From the NCBI GenBank assembly GCA_964390805.1, contig CAYMKL010000004.1, forward strand, positions 34,609 to 98,608: a stretch of DNA of 64,000 bases, in the 5' to 3' direction. Positions 45,678-55,079 of this stretch are shown here, in pieces (the stretch's first letter is position 1; the number at the start of each line of letters is the position of its first letter). The position numbers were made by a program, and so were the translations under genes. Source of the stretch: CAYMKL01 sp964390805. GTDB lineage: Bacteria; Chloroflexota; Anaerolineae; VGOG01. The notes under the pieces are model-generated. The model was not told the origin of the DNA and searched no databases. It saw nothing but the letters and a program-made list of their open reading frames with translations.

Positions 45678-47015
45678 ATGAACGAGAATACCTATACCGT
45701 ACCCTACGGCAAGGGCGAAATCAGCTTCACCGTGCCGCCCGGGATGCGCGGCACGGTCATCGTCTCAAAAAAGGCGCCGCCCATCGCTGACGTGGAAGCG
45801 GCCATCGCCCAGGCGCTGGCCAAGCCGGTGAATTCGCTGCCGCTGCGGGAGCTGGCTAGGCCAGGTGATGCCGCCTGCATCGTCTTCACCGACATCACCC
45901 GTGCCAGCCCGGACCATCTGCTGGTGCCCGCGTTACTGTCAGAGCTGACTGCCGCTGGCGTGCGGGACGAGGACATCACCCTGCTTTGCGGCATCGGCAT
46001 GCACCGCCCCAGCACGCCGGAGGAGAAGGTCATCAAACTAGGCGAGGAGGTGGCGGCCCGCTATCGCGTCATTGACAACGAGCCGCAGGACCCGCCCGCG
46101 CTGGTAGACCTGGGCACGACGGAAACTTGTCCTGAGCATAGCCGAAGGAGCGGCATCCCCCTCTCGGTGCATCGAGCAGCCTACGAAGCCGACCTGCTCG
46201 TCGCCACCGGCATCGTGGAGCCGCACCAGTACGCTGGCTACAGTGGTGGGCGCAAGACCCTGGCTGTGGGGGCGGCGGGAGAGGCCATGATCGCCTACAC
46301 CCACGGCCCGCAGATGGTGGACCACCCCGGCACGCGGCTGGGCCGCATTGAGGGCAATCCCTTCCACGAGGCGATCAGCGAGGCGGCGCGGCGAGCGGGG
46401 CTGCGCTTCATCCTCAACGTGGTGCTGGACGATCACAAGCGGGTGGCGGCAGTGCGCGCCGGCGAGCCGAAGGCGGCCTTCCTGGAGCTGGTGGCCTTCG
46501 CCAGAGAGCTGTACGAGGTGACGGTGCCGCAGCGCTACGACGTCGTCATCGGCGGCGTGGGATTCCCCAAGGACGCCAATCTCTACCAGGCCAGCCGTGC
46601 GGCCAGCTATCTCTTCTTCGCTCCCACGCCGGTGGTCAAGCCGGGCGGCTTTTTGATCATCCCTGCCCCTTGTCAGGAGGGAGCGGGCGAGGGAGTGGGC
46701 GAGCAACGCTTCCTGGAAAAGATGCGAGATGCCAGGGACATGTCCAGTTTGCTGGAGGAACTACGGCGCACCGGCTATCCGCCTGGCGCGCAGCGGGCCT
46801 TCGTCATGGCGAAAGTGCTGGAGGAGGCGCGGGTAGTCATCGTGGGTAGCGAGTGCCCTGATCTGGTAGGAGCCTGCAAGATGATTCCCGCGGCGACAAT
46901 GGAGGAGGCGCTGGGCATTGCTGCCGAATCGCTGGGGCCAGAATTGGACGTGCTGATTGTGCCCCATGCACTGCTAACGCTGCCGGTCGTTTCCGACCGA
47001 ATCACAAATAACTAA
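45678..47015 (+). CDS. larA: LarA-family nickel-dependent lactate racemase, paralog 2
   Basis: A 445-residue LarA-family enzyme. Predicted nickel-pincer residues are His109 (GIGMHRP), His183 (EPHQYAGYSGG), Lys193 (GGRKTLAVG) and His209 (AYTHG). It racemises lactate or a related 2-hydroxyacid, matching the adjoining oxidase-like GlcF/GlcD subunits. Residues 151-157 (CPEHSRR) are an in-frame copy of a dispersed repeat also found at 9787-9807. ATG 45678 follows AAGGGAG; the open frame extends 831 bases upstream through the YhhN gene, but that part is not coding. Confidence 0.9.
   Translation: MNENTYTVPYGKGEISFTVPPGMRGTVIVSKKAPPIADVEAAIAQALAKPVNSLPLRELARPGDAACIVFTDITRASPDHLLVPALLSELTAAGVRDEDITLLCGIGMHRPSTPEEKVIKLGEEVAARYRVIDNEPQDPPALVDLGTTETCPEHSRRSGIPLSVHRAAYEADLLVATGIVEPHQYAGYSGGRKTLAVGAAGEAMIAYTHGPQMVDHPGTRLGRIEGNPFHEAISEAARRAGLRFILNVVLDDHKRVAAVRAGEPKAAFLELVAFARELYEVTVPQRYDVVIGGVGFPKDANLYQASRAASYLFFAPTPVVKPGGFLIIPAPCQEGAGEGVGEQRFLEKMRDARDMSSLLEELRRTGYPPGAQRAFVMAKVLEEARVVIVGSECPDLVGACKMIPAATMEEALGIAAESLGPELDVLIVPHALLTLPVVSDRITNN
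46125..46150 (+). repeat. Dispersed CPEHSRR repeat inserted in larA
   Basis: TTGTCCTGAGCATAGCCGAAGG-type unit keeping the reading frame and encoding CPEHSRR between the first domain and the Ni-binding domain. The same unit lies within the intergenic repeat at 9751-9932. Confidence 0.8.
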
Positions 47016-47029
47016 ACCTGGAGTGCTCA

Positions 47030-48232
47030 ATGACGCCTAACAACATCGAAACATCTGCACGCACTGTCGCCGCTGTGGCCGAAGAGCTGTATCTCAAATG
47101 TATCCGCTGTGGGAAGTGCCTGTCGGTCTGTCCGGTCTACCGAGAGACGCGCGTCGAGACGCTATCGCCGCGCGGGAAGGTGGCCCTCTATCGCGCCGTA
47201 GACGAGGACGGCCTGAAAGTCGGCGAGGTCTACGCCGCCAAATTCTACACCTGCCTGATGTGCGAGGCTTGTCGGGAGGTCTGCCCCAGCGGCGTCGAGT
47301 TGGACGTGATCTTGAACCAGTCCCGCGCCGACCTGGCCCACAGCGGCCTGCTGCCTGACTCGCTGCGGCGGTTGAATGAGACCATCGTGACTGCGGGCAA
47401 CATCTCCAACGAGGATAACGAACAGCGCCTGGGTTGGACCACCAATATGGCGTCAACGCCCGTCGGCCTCGATCACGGCGGACAGGCAGAGGTGGCGTAC
47501 TTCGTCGGTTGTGTGTCGTCGCTGTTCCCGGCCAGTTACCGCATCCCCCAGTCGTTGGTCCAAACTTTCGAGAAGGCCGGCGTGAACTACGCTCTCGTGG
47601 GCGTTGACGAGAGCTGCTGCGGCTATCCTCTGTTGCTCAACGGAGAGGTCGAGCGCGCTTTGGAGATGGCGCGGCACAACGTCGAAGCGATCAGGGCCAC
47701 CGGCGCGACGAAGGTTGTGATGTCCTGTCCATCCTGCTACCACATGTGGGAGCATACCTACCCGCAACTGCTTGAGGACGGTGAATTGGATGGGCTTGAG
47801 ATCCTGCACGAGACAGAAATGCTAGCCGAGCTGGCCCGCGCGGGACGGCTGCGCTTCAAGCCCTGGCCTGTGACCGTGGCTTATCACGATTCGTGCGACC
47901 TGGGCCGCAAGAGTGGCATCTTCGAGGCTCCGCGTGAGGTGCTGCGAGCCATTCCTGAACTGGAGTTGGTGGAGATGGCCGATCACCACCAGAACTCACT
48001 GTGCTGCGGAGGAGGCGGCAACCTGGAGACCTACGATCGAGAACTGGCCCAGGCGCTGCCTCGCCGGAGGTTGCAACAGGCTCAGAACGCGGGGGCGGAG
48101 TACATCGTCGTCTCCTGCCAGCAGTGCAAGCGCACCTTGTTTGGAGCTGCCCGCCGCGAGAAAATCCGCATCCGCACACTGGATCTGGCCGAGGTGGTAT
48201 CAAAGCAACTTGAAGGAGAGGCCGATGTTTGA
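47030..48232 (+). CDS. GlcF-like (Fe-S)-binding subunit of a 2-hydroxyacid oxidase
   Basis: A 400-residue protein with two [4Fe-4S] ferredoxin motifs (CIRCGKCLSVCP and CLMCEACREVCP, within about residues 24-90), followed by two CCG domains (DESCCGYPLL and SLCCGGGG) that bind a non-cubane cluster. It passes electrons from the flavoprotein subunit to a quinone or ferredoxin-linked acceptor. Its stop overlaps the start of the FAD subunit gene. Together they probably oxidise lactate or glycolate. Confidence 0.93.
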   Translation: MTPNNIETSARTVAAVAEELYLKCIRCGKCLSVCPVYRETRVETLSPRGKVALYRAVDEDGLKVGEVYAAKFYTCLMCEACREVCPSGVELDVILNQSRADLAHSGLLPDSLRRLNETIVTAGNISNEDNEQRLGWTTNMASTPVGLDHGGQAEVAYFVGCVSSLFPASYRIPQSLVQTFEKAGVNYALVGVDESCCGYPLLLNGEVERALEMARHNVEAIRATGATKVVMSCPSCYHMWEHTYPQLLEDGELDGLEILHETEMLAELARAGRLRFKPWPVTVAYHDSCDLGRKSGIFEAPREVLRAIPELELVEMADHHQNSLCCGGGGNLETYDRELAQALPRRRLQQAQNAGAEYIVVSCQQCKRTLFGAARREKIRIRTLDLAEVVSKQLEGEADV

Positions 48233-49607
48233 CCCCGGAACCATTGATGAACTGAAATCCATCGTCGGCGAGCGACACGTGCTGACCTCGCCAGAGGACC
48301 TGGTGGCCTATTCTTACGACGCCACGTTTACCTCCGCTAAGCCTAACCTGGTGGTGCTGCCAGGCAGCACCCAGGAGGTCTCGGAGATTCTCAAGGTAGC
48401 CAGTCGGGAGCTGATCCCCGTGGTGACTCGGGGAATGGGCAGCGGCCTGGCAGCGGGCTCGATTCCCTTCGGTGGGGGGATGGTGCTGGCCCTGACTCGC
48501 ATGGATCGTTTGCTGGAGATTGATCACGACAACATGATGGCCACGGCGGAGGCCGGCATCATCGCATCGGAGTTGGCGGACGCTGTGGCGCGGGAAGGCT
48601 ATTTCTATCCGCCGGACACTACCAGCATCCACTATTCTACTCTGGGCGGCAACGTCGCCTGCAATGCCGGTGGCGCGCGCTGTCTCAAGTACGGCATCAC
48701 CGGAAATTACGTCATGGCCCTGGAGGTGGTGTTGGCCGACGGGCGGATCATGCGCGTGGGCGGCAAAGCGACCAAGAACGTCACCGGCTACGACCTGGTG
48801 CATCTGTTGGTAGGCTCCGAGGGCACACTGGCTGTCATCACTGAGGTGATGGTCAGGTTCATCGCTGCGCCGGAGGTTGAGCGAATTGCCCAGGCCATCT
48901 TTCCCGAATTGACTGATGCCGGCAAAGCCATCAACGCAGTGCTGGCCAGTGGCGCCAACCCTTCGATGATAGAGATCATGGACGAGACGGCCATCAAGAG
49001 CGTGGAGGAGTATCTACACATGGGATTGCCCCTCGACGTCGAGGCCATCCTGCTCATCCAAACCGACGGCGATGAGGCAGACGCGGTGCGCGGCATCGAA
49101 ATCGCCGCCGAGATTTGCCGCCAAAACGGGGCCCGCGAAGTGCGTGTGGCTACCACAGCCGATGCCGCTGAGGAAATGTGGAAAGCGCGGAGTTCCATTT
49201 CTGGGTCCCTGGGACGCATCCGGCCCAACAAACTGGGCGAGGACGTCACCGTGCCCCACAGTGCCGTTCCGGAGATGATCGCCAGGATCAAACAGATCTC
49301 GGCCAAGTGGAATCTGCCCATCGTCATCTTCGGTCACGCTGGCGACGGCAACCTGCACCCCAACATCCTCTTTGACAAGCGCGATCCTGAGGAATCTGAG
49401 CGGGTGGAATCGGCGGTGAGTGATCTTTTCCGTGCCGCCGTCGAGGTGGGAGGCTCTCTCTCCGGCGAGCATGGGGTGGGAGTGCTGAAACGCCCCTATC
49501 TGGAAATGGCTATGGGGTCGGTGGCCGTTGAGATGCAGAAGCGTATCAAACAGGCCTGGGATCCAAACAACATCCTCAATCCAGGTAAGATCTTCGTCGT
49601 AGAGTAG
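48225..49607 (+). CDS. GlcD-like FAD-binding 2-hydroxyacid dehydrogenase
   Basis: A 460-residue flavoprotein of the VAO/GlcD group. The FAD domain has GSTQEVSEILK, GMGSGLAAGSIP and GGNVACNAGGARCLKYG. The C-terminal domain has HAGDGNLHPNI and GSLSGEHGVGVLKRPYLE. It oxidises D-lactate, glycolate or a similar acid and feeds electrons to the GlcF-like subunit. The ATG lies eight bases inside the GlcF-like gene with AAGGAGAGG upstream. Confidence 0.94.
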   Translation: MFDPGTIDELKSIVGERHVLTSPEDLVAYSYDATFTSAKPNLVVLPGSTQEVSEILKVASRELIPVVTRGMGSGLAAGSIPFGGGMVLALTRMDRLLEIDHDNMMATAEAGIIASELADAVAREGYFYPPDTTSIHYSTLGGNVACNAGGARCLKYGITGNYVMALEVVLADGRIMRVGGKATKNVTGYDLVHLLVGSEGTLAVITEVMVRFIAAPEVERIAQAIFPELTDAGKAINAVLASGANPSMIEIMDETAIKSVEEYLHMGLPLDVEAILLIQTDGDEADAVRGIEIAAEICRQNGAREVRVATTADAAEEMWKARSSISGSLGRIRPNKLGEDVTVPHSAVPEMIARIKQISAKWNLPIVIFGHAGDGNLHPNILFDKRDPEESERVESAVSDLFRAAVEVGGSLSGEHGVGVLKRPYLEMAMGSVAVEMQKRIKQAWDPNNILNPGKIFVVE

Positions 49608-49623
49608 GAGCGGGATTATCAGG

Positions 49624-50376
49624 ATGTCAGCAAAGCCATGTTTATTACTCGATGCTGGTGGCACATTTCTGTTCGTAGATCAGGACTATCTTTCAGGGCT
49701 GGCGGATACCCACGGTTTCCAGGTTGAGGCCAGGCGGTTCTACGAAGAGCACTACCACCTCGCACACTGGTTCGACACGTACGTCAGTACCCAGCGACGG
49801 TTTCTGTCGAGGCTTTCCGAACCCTATTCCCAGATCCTTTTCCGCTTGGTGGGCCTGTCAGATGAGGCGGCGGAGCAGGCAGCAGAAATAGCCGAAGCCA
49901 GGCACGCGCAGCGAAATCTCTGGGAATTCACCTTTCCCTGGATCGTGGAAACCCTCGACCAGTTGAGGGGTGAAGGGTATCGCATGTCCATCATCTCTAA
50001 CGCCGACGGAAGGGTGGAGGAGCAGTTGCACAGTCTGGGGATGCGGGGTTATTTCGAGAGGGTGTACGATTCTGAGGTGGTGGGAGTTGAGAAGCCGGCG
50101 CCCGGCATCTACGAGCTGGCCTTGAACGACCTGGGCCTCCAGCCCGAGGAAGCCGTGTTCGTAGGGGACATGTTCTACATAGACATCTGGGGGGCTAACC
50201 GGGCGGGGATTCCTGGCCTGCACCTCGATCCGCTGGGTCTCTACGAAGAGTGGCCGGGGGCGCACATCCAGGACTTGCGGCAACTGCCCGGGTGGTTGAA
50301 GGAATACGCCGAGGCTCCGGAGCGTTTTGATGTGCTGCCACTACGCGATTTTGCACTTCTATCAGAAAAGGAGTGA
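49624..50376 (+). CDS. HAD-superfamily phosphatase
   Basis: A 250-residue HAD hydrolase of the phosphoglycolate phosphatase/REG-2 type. The nucleophile motif is LLLDAGGTFLFVD, with Ala-Gly in place of the usual second acidic residue. Motif II is ISNADG, the Lys is in GVEKPAPGIYELAL and motif IV is FVGDMFYIDIWGA. The missing second Asp, normally the general acid/base, may weaken phosphatase activity, as in HAD dehalogenase-type members. The substrate is unknown; the 2-hydroxyacid setting suggests a haloacid or phosphoglycolate-like compound. Confidence 0.85.
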   Translation: MSAKPCLLLDAGGTFLFVDQDYLSGLADTHGFQVEARRFYEEHYHLAHWFDTYVSTQRRFLSRLSEPYSQILFRLVGLSDEAAEQAAEIAEARHAQRNLWEFTFPWIVETLDQLRGEGYRMSIISNADGRVEEQLHSLGMRGYFERVYDSEVVGVEKPAPGIYELALNDLGLQPEEAVFVGDMFYIDIWGANRAGIPGLHLDPLGLYEEWPGAHIQDLRQLPGWLKEYAEAPERFDVLPLRDFALLSEKE

Positions 50377-50385
50377 GTCTGAATC

Positions 50386-51654
50386 ATGATCGAAAGCTTG
50401 CTCACAGAGGAGCAAAAGAAGCTACGTGATAAGGTGAGGGCCTTTGTCAAAGAGGTGCCTCGCCAATTGTTGTTGGACATGGATGCCGACCTGGTGCAAT
50501 ACCCCCGCGAGTTCGTCGAGGAAGCGGCGCGACGCGGTCTGCTGGGCCTGCGTTTTCCCCGCGAATACGGCGGAGGCGGGCTGAGTTGGACCGACGAGAT
50601 CGTGGCCATTGAGGAAGTGGGCGTGCTGGGGACCGCGCTGTCCTGCGCCTACGTGATGCCCAGCATCGTCGGCGAGGCCCTGCACTTGTTTGGCACGCCG
50701 GAGCAGAAGGAACGCTGGCTGCGGCCCCTGCTGGCGGGAAAGCTCATCGCAGCCGAGGCGCTGACCGAACCCCGAGGCGGCTCCGACTTCTTCGGCTCCA
50801 CGACCACCGCCACCCGCGACGGCGACGCCTACGTCCTCAGCGGCCAGAAACGCTTCATCGTCGGCGCGGAGAAGGCGGATTTCTTCCTGGTGTACGCCCG
50901 AACCGATCCCGAAGCCCCGGGGCATCAGGCCCTGAGCGCGTTCATCGTCGAGCGGGGCGAAGGCTTGGAGGTACAGCACGTCTACGGGCTGATGGGGACA
51001 CGAGGGGGTGGCACCGGGCGTCTCTATTTCCGAGACGTTAGGGTGCCGAGCCAGAACCTCATCGGCCAGGAGAATGGCGCGGCGGCCATCTTCTATCAGA
51101 TGATGATCCCGGAGCGGTTGACCAGTGCGGCGGGGGCCCTGGGCATGGCACGAGCGGCCCTGGAGATCGCGGCCCGCTACTCCGACCGCCGTCAGGCTTT
51201 CGGGAAGCAGATCCGGCGCTTTGAGGGAGTGAGCTTCAAGGTAGCCGACAGCATCACGTTGTTGGATGCGGCCAGCTCGCTGGTCTACGCCACTGCTCGC
51301 ACTGTGGACAGCGGCGCCCCCCCTCTTTCCCCCCCAAAGTTGGGGGGGATGAAAGGGGGGGGGCATGCACGGCGCCTGGTCTCCGAAGCCAAGAAGTTCG
51401 CCACCGACGCCGCCTGGGAGATCGGCAATCATGCCATGCAAATCATGGGCGGCATCGGCTACACCAACGTTTATCCCATCGAGCGACTGCTGCGGGATTT
51501 GCGCCTGTGCATGATCTGGACCGGCACTAACGAGATCATGAATCTCATCATCCAGCACGAGTATTACCAGGAGGTGCTGCGGCCCCGGCCCGGCGTGCGA
51601 GACGTGGAGGCGGATGCCGCAGCAGCGGACGCAACAGAGGAGAAGGAGTGCTAA
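50386..51654 (+). CDS. Acyl-CoA dehydrogenase with repeat-derived insertion
   Basis: A 422-residue FAD enzyme with the three standard domains: FAD-site motifs AEALTEPRGGSDF and SGQKRFIVGA, and the C-terminal GIGYTNVYPIERLLRDLRL and WTGTNEIMN. It oxidises an acyl-CoA to the 2-enoyl form and passes electrons to an ETF. Residues about 311-327 (PPLSPPKLGGMKGGGH) are encoded by a C/G-run inverted repeat and look like a foreign insertion between DSG and ARRLVSEAKKF, a surface helix region. The frame remains open, so the enzyme may still fold. Confidence 0.92.
   Translation: MIESLLTEEQKKLRDKVRAFVKEVPRQLLLDMDADLVQYPREFVEEAARRGLLGLRFPREYGGGGLSWTDEIVAIEEVGVLGTALSCAYVMPSIVGEALHLFGTPEQKERWLRPLLAGKLIAAEALTEPRGGSDFFGSTTTATRDGDAYVLSGQKRFIVGAEKADFFLVYARTDPEAPGHQALSAFIVERGEGLEVQHVYGLMGTRGGGTGRLYFRDVRVPSQNLIGQENGAAAIFYQMMIPERLTSAAGALGMARAALEIAARYSDRRQAFGKQIRRFEGVSFKVADSITLLDAASSLVYATARTVDSGAPPLSPPKLGGMKGGGHARRLVSEAKKFATDAAWEIGNHAMQIMGGIGYTNVYPIERLLRDLRLCMIWTGTNEIMNLIIQHEYYQEVLRPRPGVRDVEADAAAADATEEKEC
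51317..51366. repeat. C-run/G-run inverted repeat inserted in the acyl-CoA dehydrogenase gene
   Basis: Runs of seven C around CTCTTTC and AAAGTT pair with runs of seven to nine G around GATGAAAG, giving an almost perfect 47-base palindrome. The reading frame is kept. Confidence 0.85.
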
Positions 51655-51656
51655 GC

Positions 51657-53657
51657 ATGCTAGAACTGAGAAAAGGCATTGACATCCTTGCCGGCGTTGG
51701 CGGGATTGGAAGCCTGGACGAAGCAAAGACGCTGTTTGAGATCCAATGTGACCGGGAGAATCTAGCCAAGCTAGAGAAGATCGCCAATGAGGAAGCGCTG
51801 TTGAAAATCGCCAACGCGATTTCCATGACGGATCCTGACGTGGTCTTCGTGAATACCGGATCGGATGCAGACCTCCAAAGAGTCAGGCAGATGTGCCTCG
51901 AAAAAGGCGAAGAGCGGGTCCTGGCCATGAAAGACCATACGATCCACTTCGACCTGGCCCAGGAGCAGGCGCGGATCATTGATAGAACGTACTACATCGT
52001 GAACGAGGGCGAAAACACCAGCGTGCTGGCCAAGAGCATTCTCAGGGATGAAGCGTACGAGTATGTCAAGACCCACATGACCGGCATTGCGAGAGGGATG
52101 GCCCTGCTGATTGGTTTCTTCAGCAGAGGGCCTATCGGCGCTCCGGGTGCCATCCCCGCTCTGGAGATCACGACCTCGACCTACGTTATGCACTCGGCCA
52201 ACATCCTGTACCGAAACGTCTATGACCAGTTCGACGAAGAGGCGCTGCGAGCGGAATTGTTCTTGACCAACGTTCACAGCGAAGGGCCGAACAGACCCGA
52301 GGATCTGCCGAACGCCAGAGTGTTCATGGACAGGAGTTGGCTGACCACGTTCTCGATGTTCTGTACGTATGCCGGCAACACGCTGCTGCTGAAAAAGGGG
52401 AATCACCGCTTCGCGGTTGATCTGGCGACCTATTACCAGAGAGAGGAAAAACTGTCGGAGCACATGTTCATCACCGGCTTGACCGGCCCTGGTGGAAGAA
52501 AGACCTACTTTGCCGGAGCAGCGCCTTCTGGATGCGGGAAAACCACCACGGCCATGACGGGCACGGATTTCGTCGGCGATGACCTGGCCCAATTGTGGAT
52601 CGCTGATGACGGGACGTTGCGAGCTGTCAACCCTGAGTGCGGCATCTTTGGCATTGTCAGAGACGTGAAACGAGAGGATGATCCGTACCTGATGAAGTGT
52701 CTGAGAGAAGAAGGCACGGAGGTGATCTGGACGAACGTGCTGATTGACCAACGCGGCACGCCGCACTGGGTCGGGAACGGAGAGGAACACCCGACGAGGG
52801 GCTTCAACTTCCAGGGCGAGTGGTGGGAAGGCAAGACGGACGAGAACGGCAAGCCCATTCCGCTGTCCAATCCGAATGCGCGATGCACGCTCCGAAACAG
52901 CGCTATTGGAAACTACAACGAGGTCGCGGCGGAGGATCCGGATGGGGTGGAGGTCAAAGTGATCACCTACAGCGGGCGGGACAGCGATACCATGCCTCCG
53001 GTCTGGGTGGCCAAGGATCCTGATCACGGTGTCGTCATCGGGGCCTCAGTCCTCTCGGCGGCCACCGCCACGGAGGTGGGGGCTAAGGGAGTCCGACGCC
53101 AGCCCTGGGCCAATGAGCCCTTCATCCCAGGGCCGCTGGCCGACTACATGGACGCGCAGTTTGTGTTCTTCAATTCCGACAAGCTGAGGAGCCAGCCCAT
53201 CATGGCCGGGCTGAATTACTTCCTGACTCATGGCGCTCGTGGGGGGGAGGGAAACAAGCCCTTCGGCCGTAAGCGGAGCGACGCTCAGGACGAGCTGCTG
53301 GGCGAGAAGCGTGACGTGAAAGTGTGGCTGGGCTGGCTGGAGTTGAGGGCGCACGGCGACGTTGATGCGATTGAGACGCCCATCGGGTTCATACCAAAGT
53401 ATGAGGATCTTAGAGAGTTGTTTGCTAAGATTGACAAAGAGTATCCCAAGGAACTCTACGACAAGCAGTTTGCCTTGTACGCGGACAACATCTTGGCCAG
53501 GATTGACTTGCAGGAAGAGGCCTACCGGAAAGAGAAGAACGTCCCGGCCAGGCTGTTTGAGGTCTACGCAGAGCAGCGGCTGGGGCTGGAGGCGCTGAAA
53601 GCGAAATACGGGGCGATTGTGTCGGTGGAGCAGGTTGTTGCTGCTGCAACTGGCTAG
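51657..53657 (+). CDS. pckG: Phosphoenolpyruvate carboxykinase (GTP type)
   Basis: A 666-residue enzyme matching the GTP-dependent PEPCK family in length and layout. The P-loop is APSGCGKTTTAM (about 290-301) and the metal motif FVGDDLAQL follows, with GPNRPEDLPNARVF and FNFQGEWW earlier and later. It converts oxaloacetate to PEP for gluconeogenesis, fitting growth on lactate or other acids. ATG 51657 follows AAGGAG; a GTG three codons upstream overlaps the previous gene. The malic enzyme gene follows after 32 bases. Confidence 0.93.
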   Translation: MLELRKGIDILAGVGGIGSLDEAKTLFEIQCDRENLAKLEKIANEEALLKIANAISMTDPDVVFVNTGSDADLQRVRQMCLEKGEERVLAMKDHTIHFDLAQEQARIIDRTYYIVNEGENTSVLAKSILRDEAYEYVKTHMTGIARGMALLIGFFSRGPIGAPGAIPALEITTSTYVMHSANILYRNVYDQFDEEALRAELFLTNVHSEGPNRPEDLPNARVFMDRSWLTTFSMFCTYAGNTLLLKKGNHRFAVDLATYYQREEKLSEHMFITGLTGPGGRKTYFAGAAPSGCGKTTTAMTGTDFVGDDLAQLWIADDGTLRAVNPECGIFGIVRDVKREDDPYLMKCLREEGTEVIWTNVLIDQRGTPHWVGNGEEHPTRGFNFQGEWWEGKTDENGKPIPLSNPNARCTLRNSAIGNYNEVAAEDPDGVEVKVITYSGRDSDTMPPVWVAKDPDHGVVIGASVLSAATATEVGAKGVRRQPWANEPFIPGPLADYMDAQFVFFNSDKLRSQPIMAGLNYFLTHGARGGEGNKPFGRKRSDAQDELLGEKRDVKVWLGWLELRAHGDVDAIETPIGFIPKYEDLRELFAKIDKEYPKELYDKQFALYADNILARIDLQEEAYRKEKNVPARLFEVYAEQRLGLEALKAKYGAIVSVEQVVAAATG

Positions 53658-53689
53658 TCTCCCTAAGCGTCGTGGACATGGGAGGTGCA

Positions 53690-55048
53690 ATGTTTACTGA
53701 AGAAGAACTCCTGGCAAAAGCCAGGAAGCCAGCAGAAGATGCGATGAGGTTGCATCCCTTCTACCGGGGCAAGGTGCAGACGGCGCTGAAATGCGTCGTC
53801 CGTGACATCGGCGACTTTGCCATCTGGTATACACCCGGCGTGGCGGCGCCCTGCCGCGCCATCAAAGAGGATCCGGCCCTGGTCTTTGAATACACCAACC
53901 GGGCCAACACGGTGGCCATCGTGTCCGATGGCACGCGGGTGCTGGGGCTGGGTGACATCGGGCCGGAGGCGGCCATGCCGGTCATGGAGGGCAAGGCGCT
54001 GCTCTTCAAGTACCTGGGCGGAGTGGACGCCGTGCCCATCTGCCTGGATACCAAGGACCCCTATCGGATCATGCTGGCGGTCAAGCTGATCCAGCCCTCT
54101 TTTGGCGGCATCAATCTGGAGGACATCTCGCAGCCCAAGTGCTTCCGCGTGCTAGACCTGTTGCGCACCGATCCGGAGGTGCAGATCCCTGTGTGGCACG
54201 ATGACCAGCAGGGCACGGCCACGGTGATCCTGGCCGGCGTGATCAACGCCCTCAAGATCGTCGGCAAAAAGCGGGAAGAGATCAAAGTCGCGCTCATTGG
54301 CACCGGCGCGGCCAACGTGGCCACGCTGCGGCTGCTCATCGCCAGCGGCATCCAGTGGGGCAACGTCTGCGCCTGTGACAGCAAGGGCATCCTGCATCCT
54401 GAGCGTGAGGACATCGAAGCTCGCAAGATCGAGTTCGTGGACAAGTGGCGCATCTGCCAGAAGAGCAACGCTGAGGGGCGGCGCGGCGGCCCGGCTGAGG
54501 CCATGCGGGGCGCCGACTTGTGTATTGCGTTCAGCAAACCGGGGCCGGGCACGATCTTACCCGAGTGGGTGGCAGGTATGAATGAGGACGCCATCATCTT
54601 TCCGGCGGCTAATCCCATCCCCGAGATTTGGCCCTGGGAGGCCAAGGAGGCCGGAGCGCGGGTCGTGGGCACGGGGCGCTCCGATTTCGCCAACCAGGTG
54701 AACAACTCGCTGGGCTTCCCGGCCATCTTTCGCGGCGTGCTGGACGTGCGAGCGCGCACCATTACCGACGAGATGGCTATCGCCGCCGCCGAGGAGTTGG
54801 CCCGCTGCGCCGAAGAGCGGGGAATCAGCGAGGATAACATTCTCCCCACCATGGACGAGTGGGAGGTTTTCCCCCGCGAGGCGGTGGCCGTGGCCCTCAA
54901 GGCCCAGGAGCAGGGCGTGGCCCGTTTGAGTCTATCGCGGGATGAGCTCTACAGCATGGCCGAGACGAAAATCCGCCAGGCGCGGGATATGGTCGAGTTC
55001 ATGATGCGCGAAGAGATCATTCCGCCAGTGCCGGCCGAGTGGGCATAG
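53690..55048 (+). CDS. NAD(P)-dependent malic enzyme
   Basis: A 452-residue short bacterial malic enzyme. Visible motifs are DFAIWYTPGVAAPCRAI, SDGTRVLGLGDIGPEAAMPVMEGKALLFK, the metal site VWHDDQQGTA and the Rossmann loop LIGTGAANVA. It decarboxylates malate to pyruvate. With PEPCK it controls flow between C3 and C4 acids. GGGAGGTGC precedes ATG 53690; in-frame GTG and ATG codons 12-18 bases upstream are alternatives. Confidence 0.93.
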   Translation: MFTEEELLAKARKPAEDAMRLHPFYRGKVQTALKCVVRDIGDFAIWYTPGVAAPCRAIKEDPALVFEYTNRANTVAIVSDGTRVLGLGDIGPEAAMPVMEGKALLFKYLGGVDAVPICLDTKDPYRIMLAVKLIQPSFGGINLEDISQPKCFRVLDLLRTDPEVQIPVWHDDQQGTATVILAGVINALKIVGKKREEIKVALIGTGAANVATLRLLIASGIQWGNVCACDSKGILHPEREDIEARKIEFVDKWRICQKSNAEGRRGGPAEAMRGADLCIAFSKPGPGTILPEWVAGMNEDAIIFPAANPIPEIWPWEAKEAGARVVGTGRSDFANQVNNSLGFPAIFRGVLDVRARTITDEMAIAAAEELARCAEERGISEDNILPTMDEWEVFPREAVAVALKAQEQGVARLSLSRDELYSMAETKIRQARDMVEFMMREEIIPPVPAEWA

Positions 55049-55079
55049 ACGGAGACAAAGAAAGCGAGGGGGTATAGCC

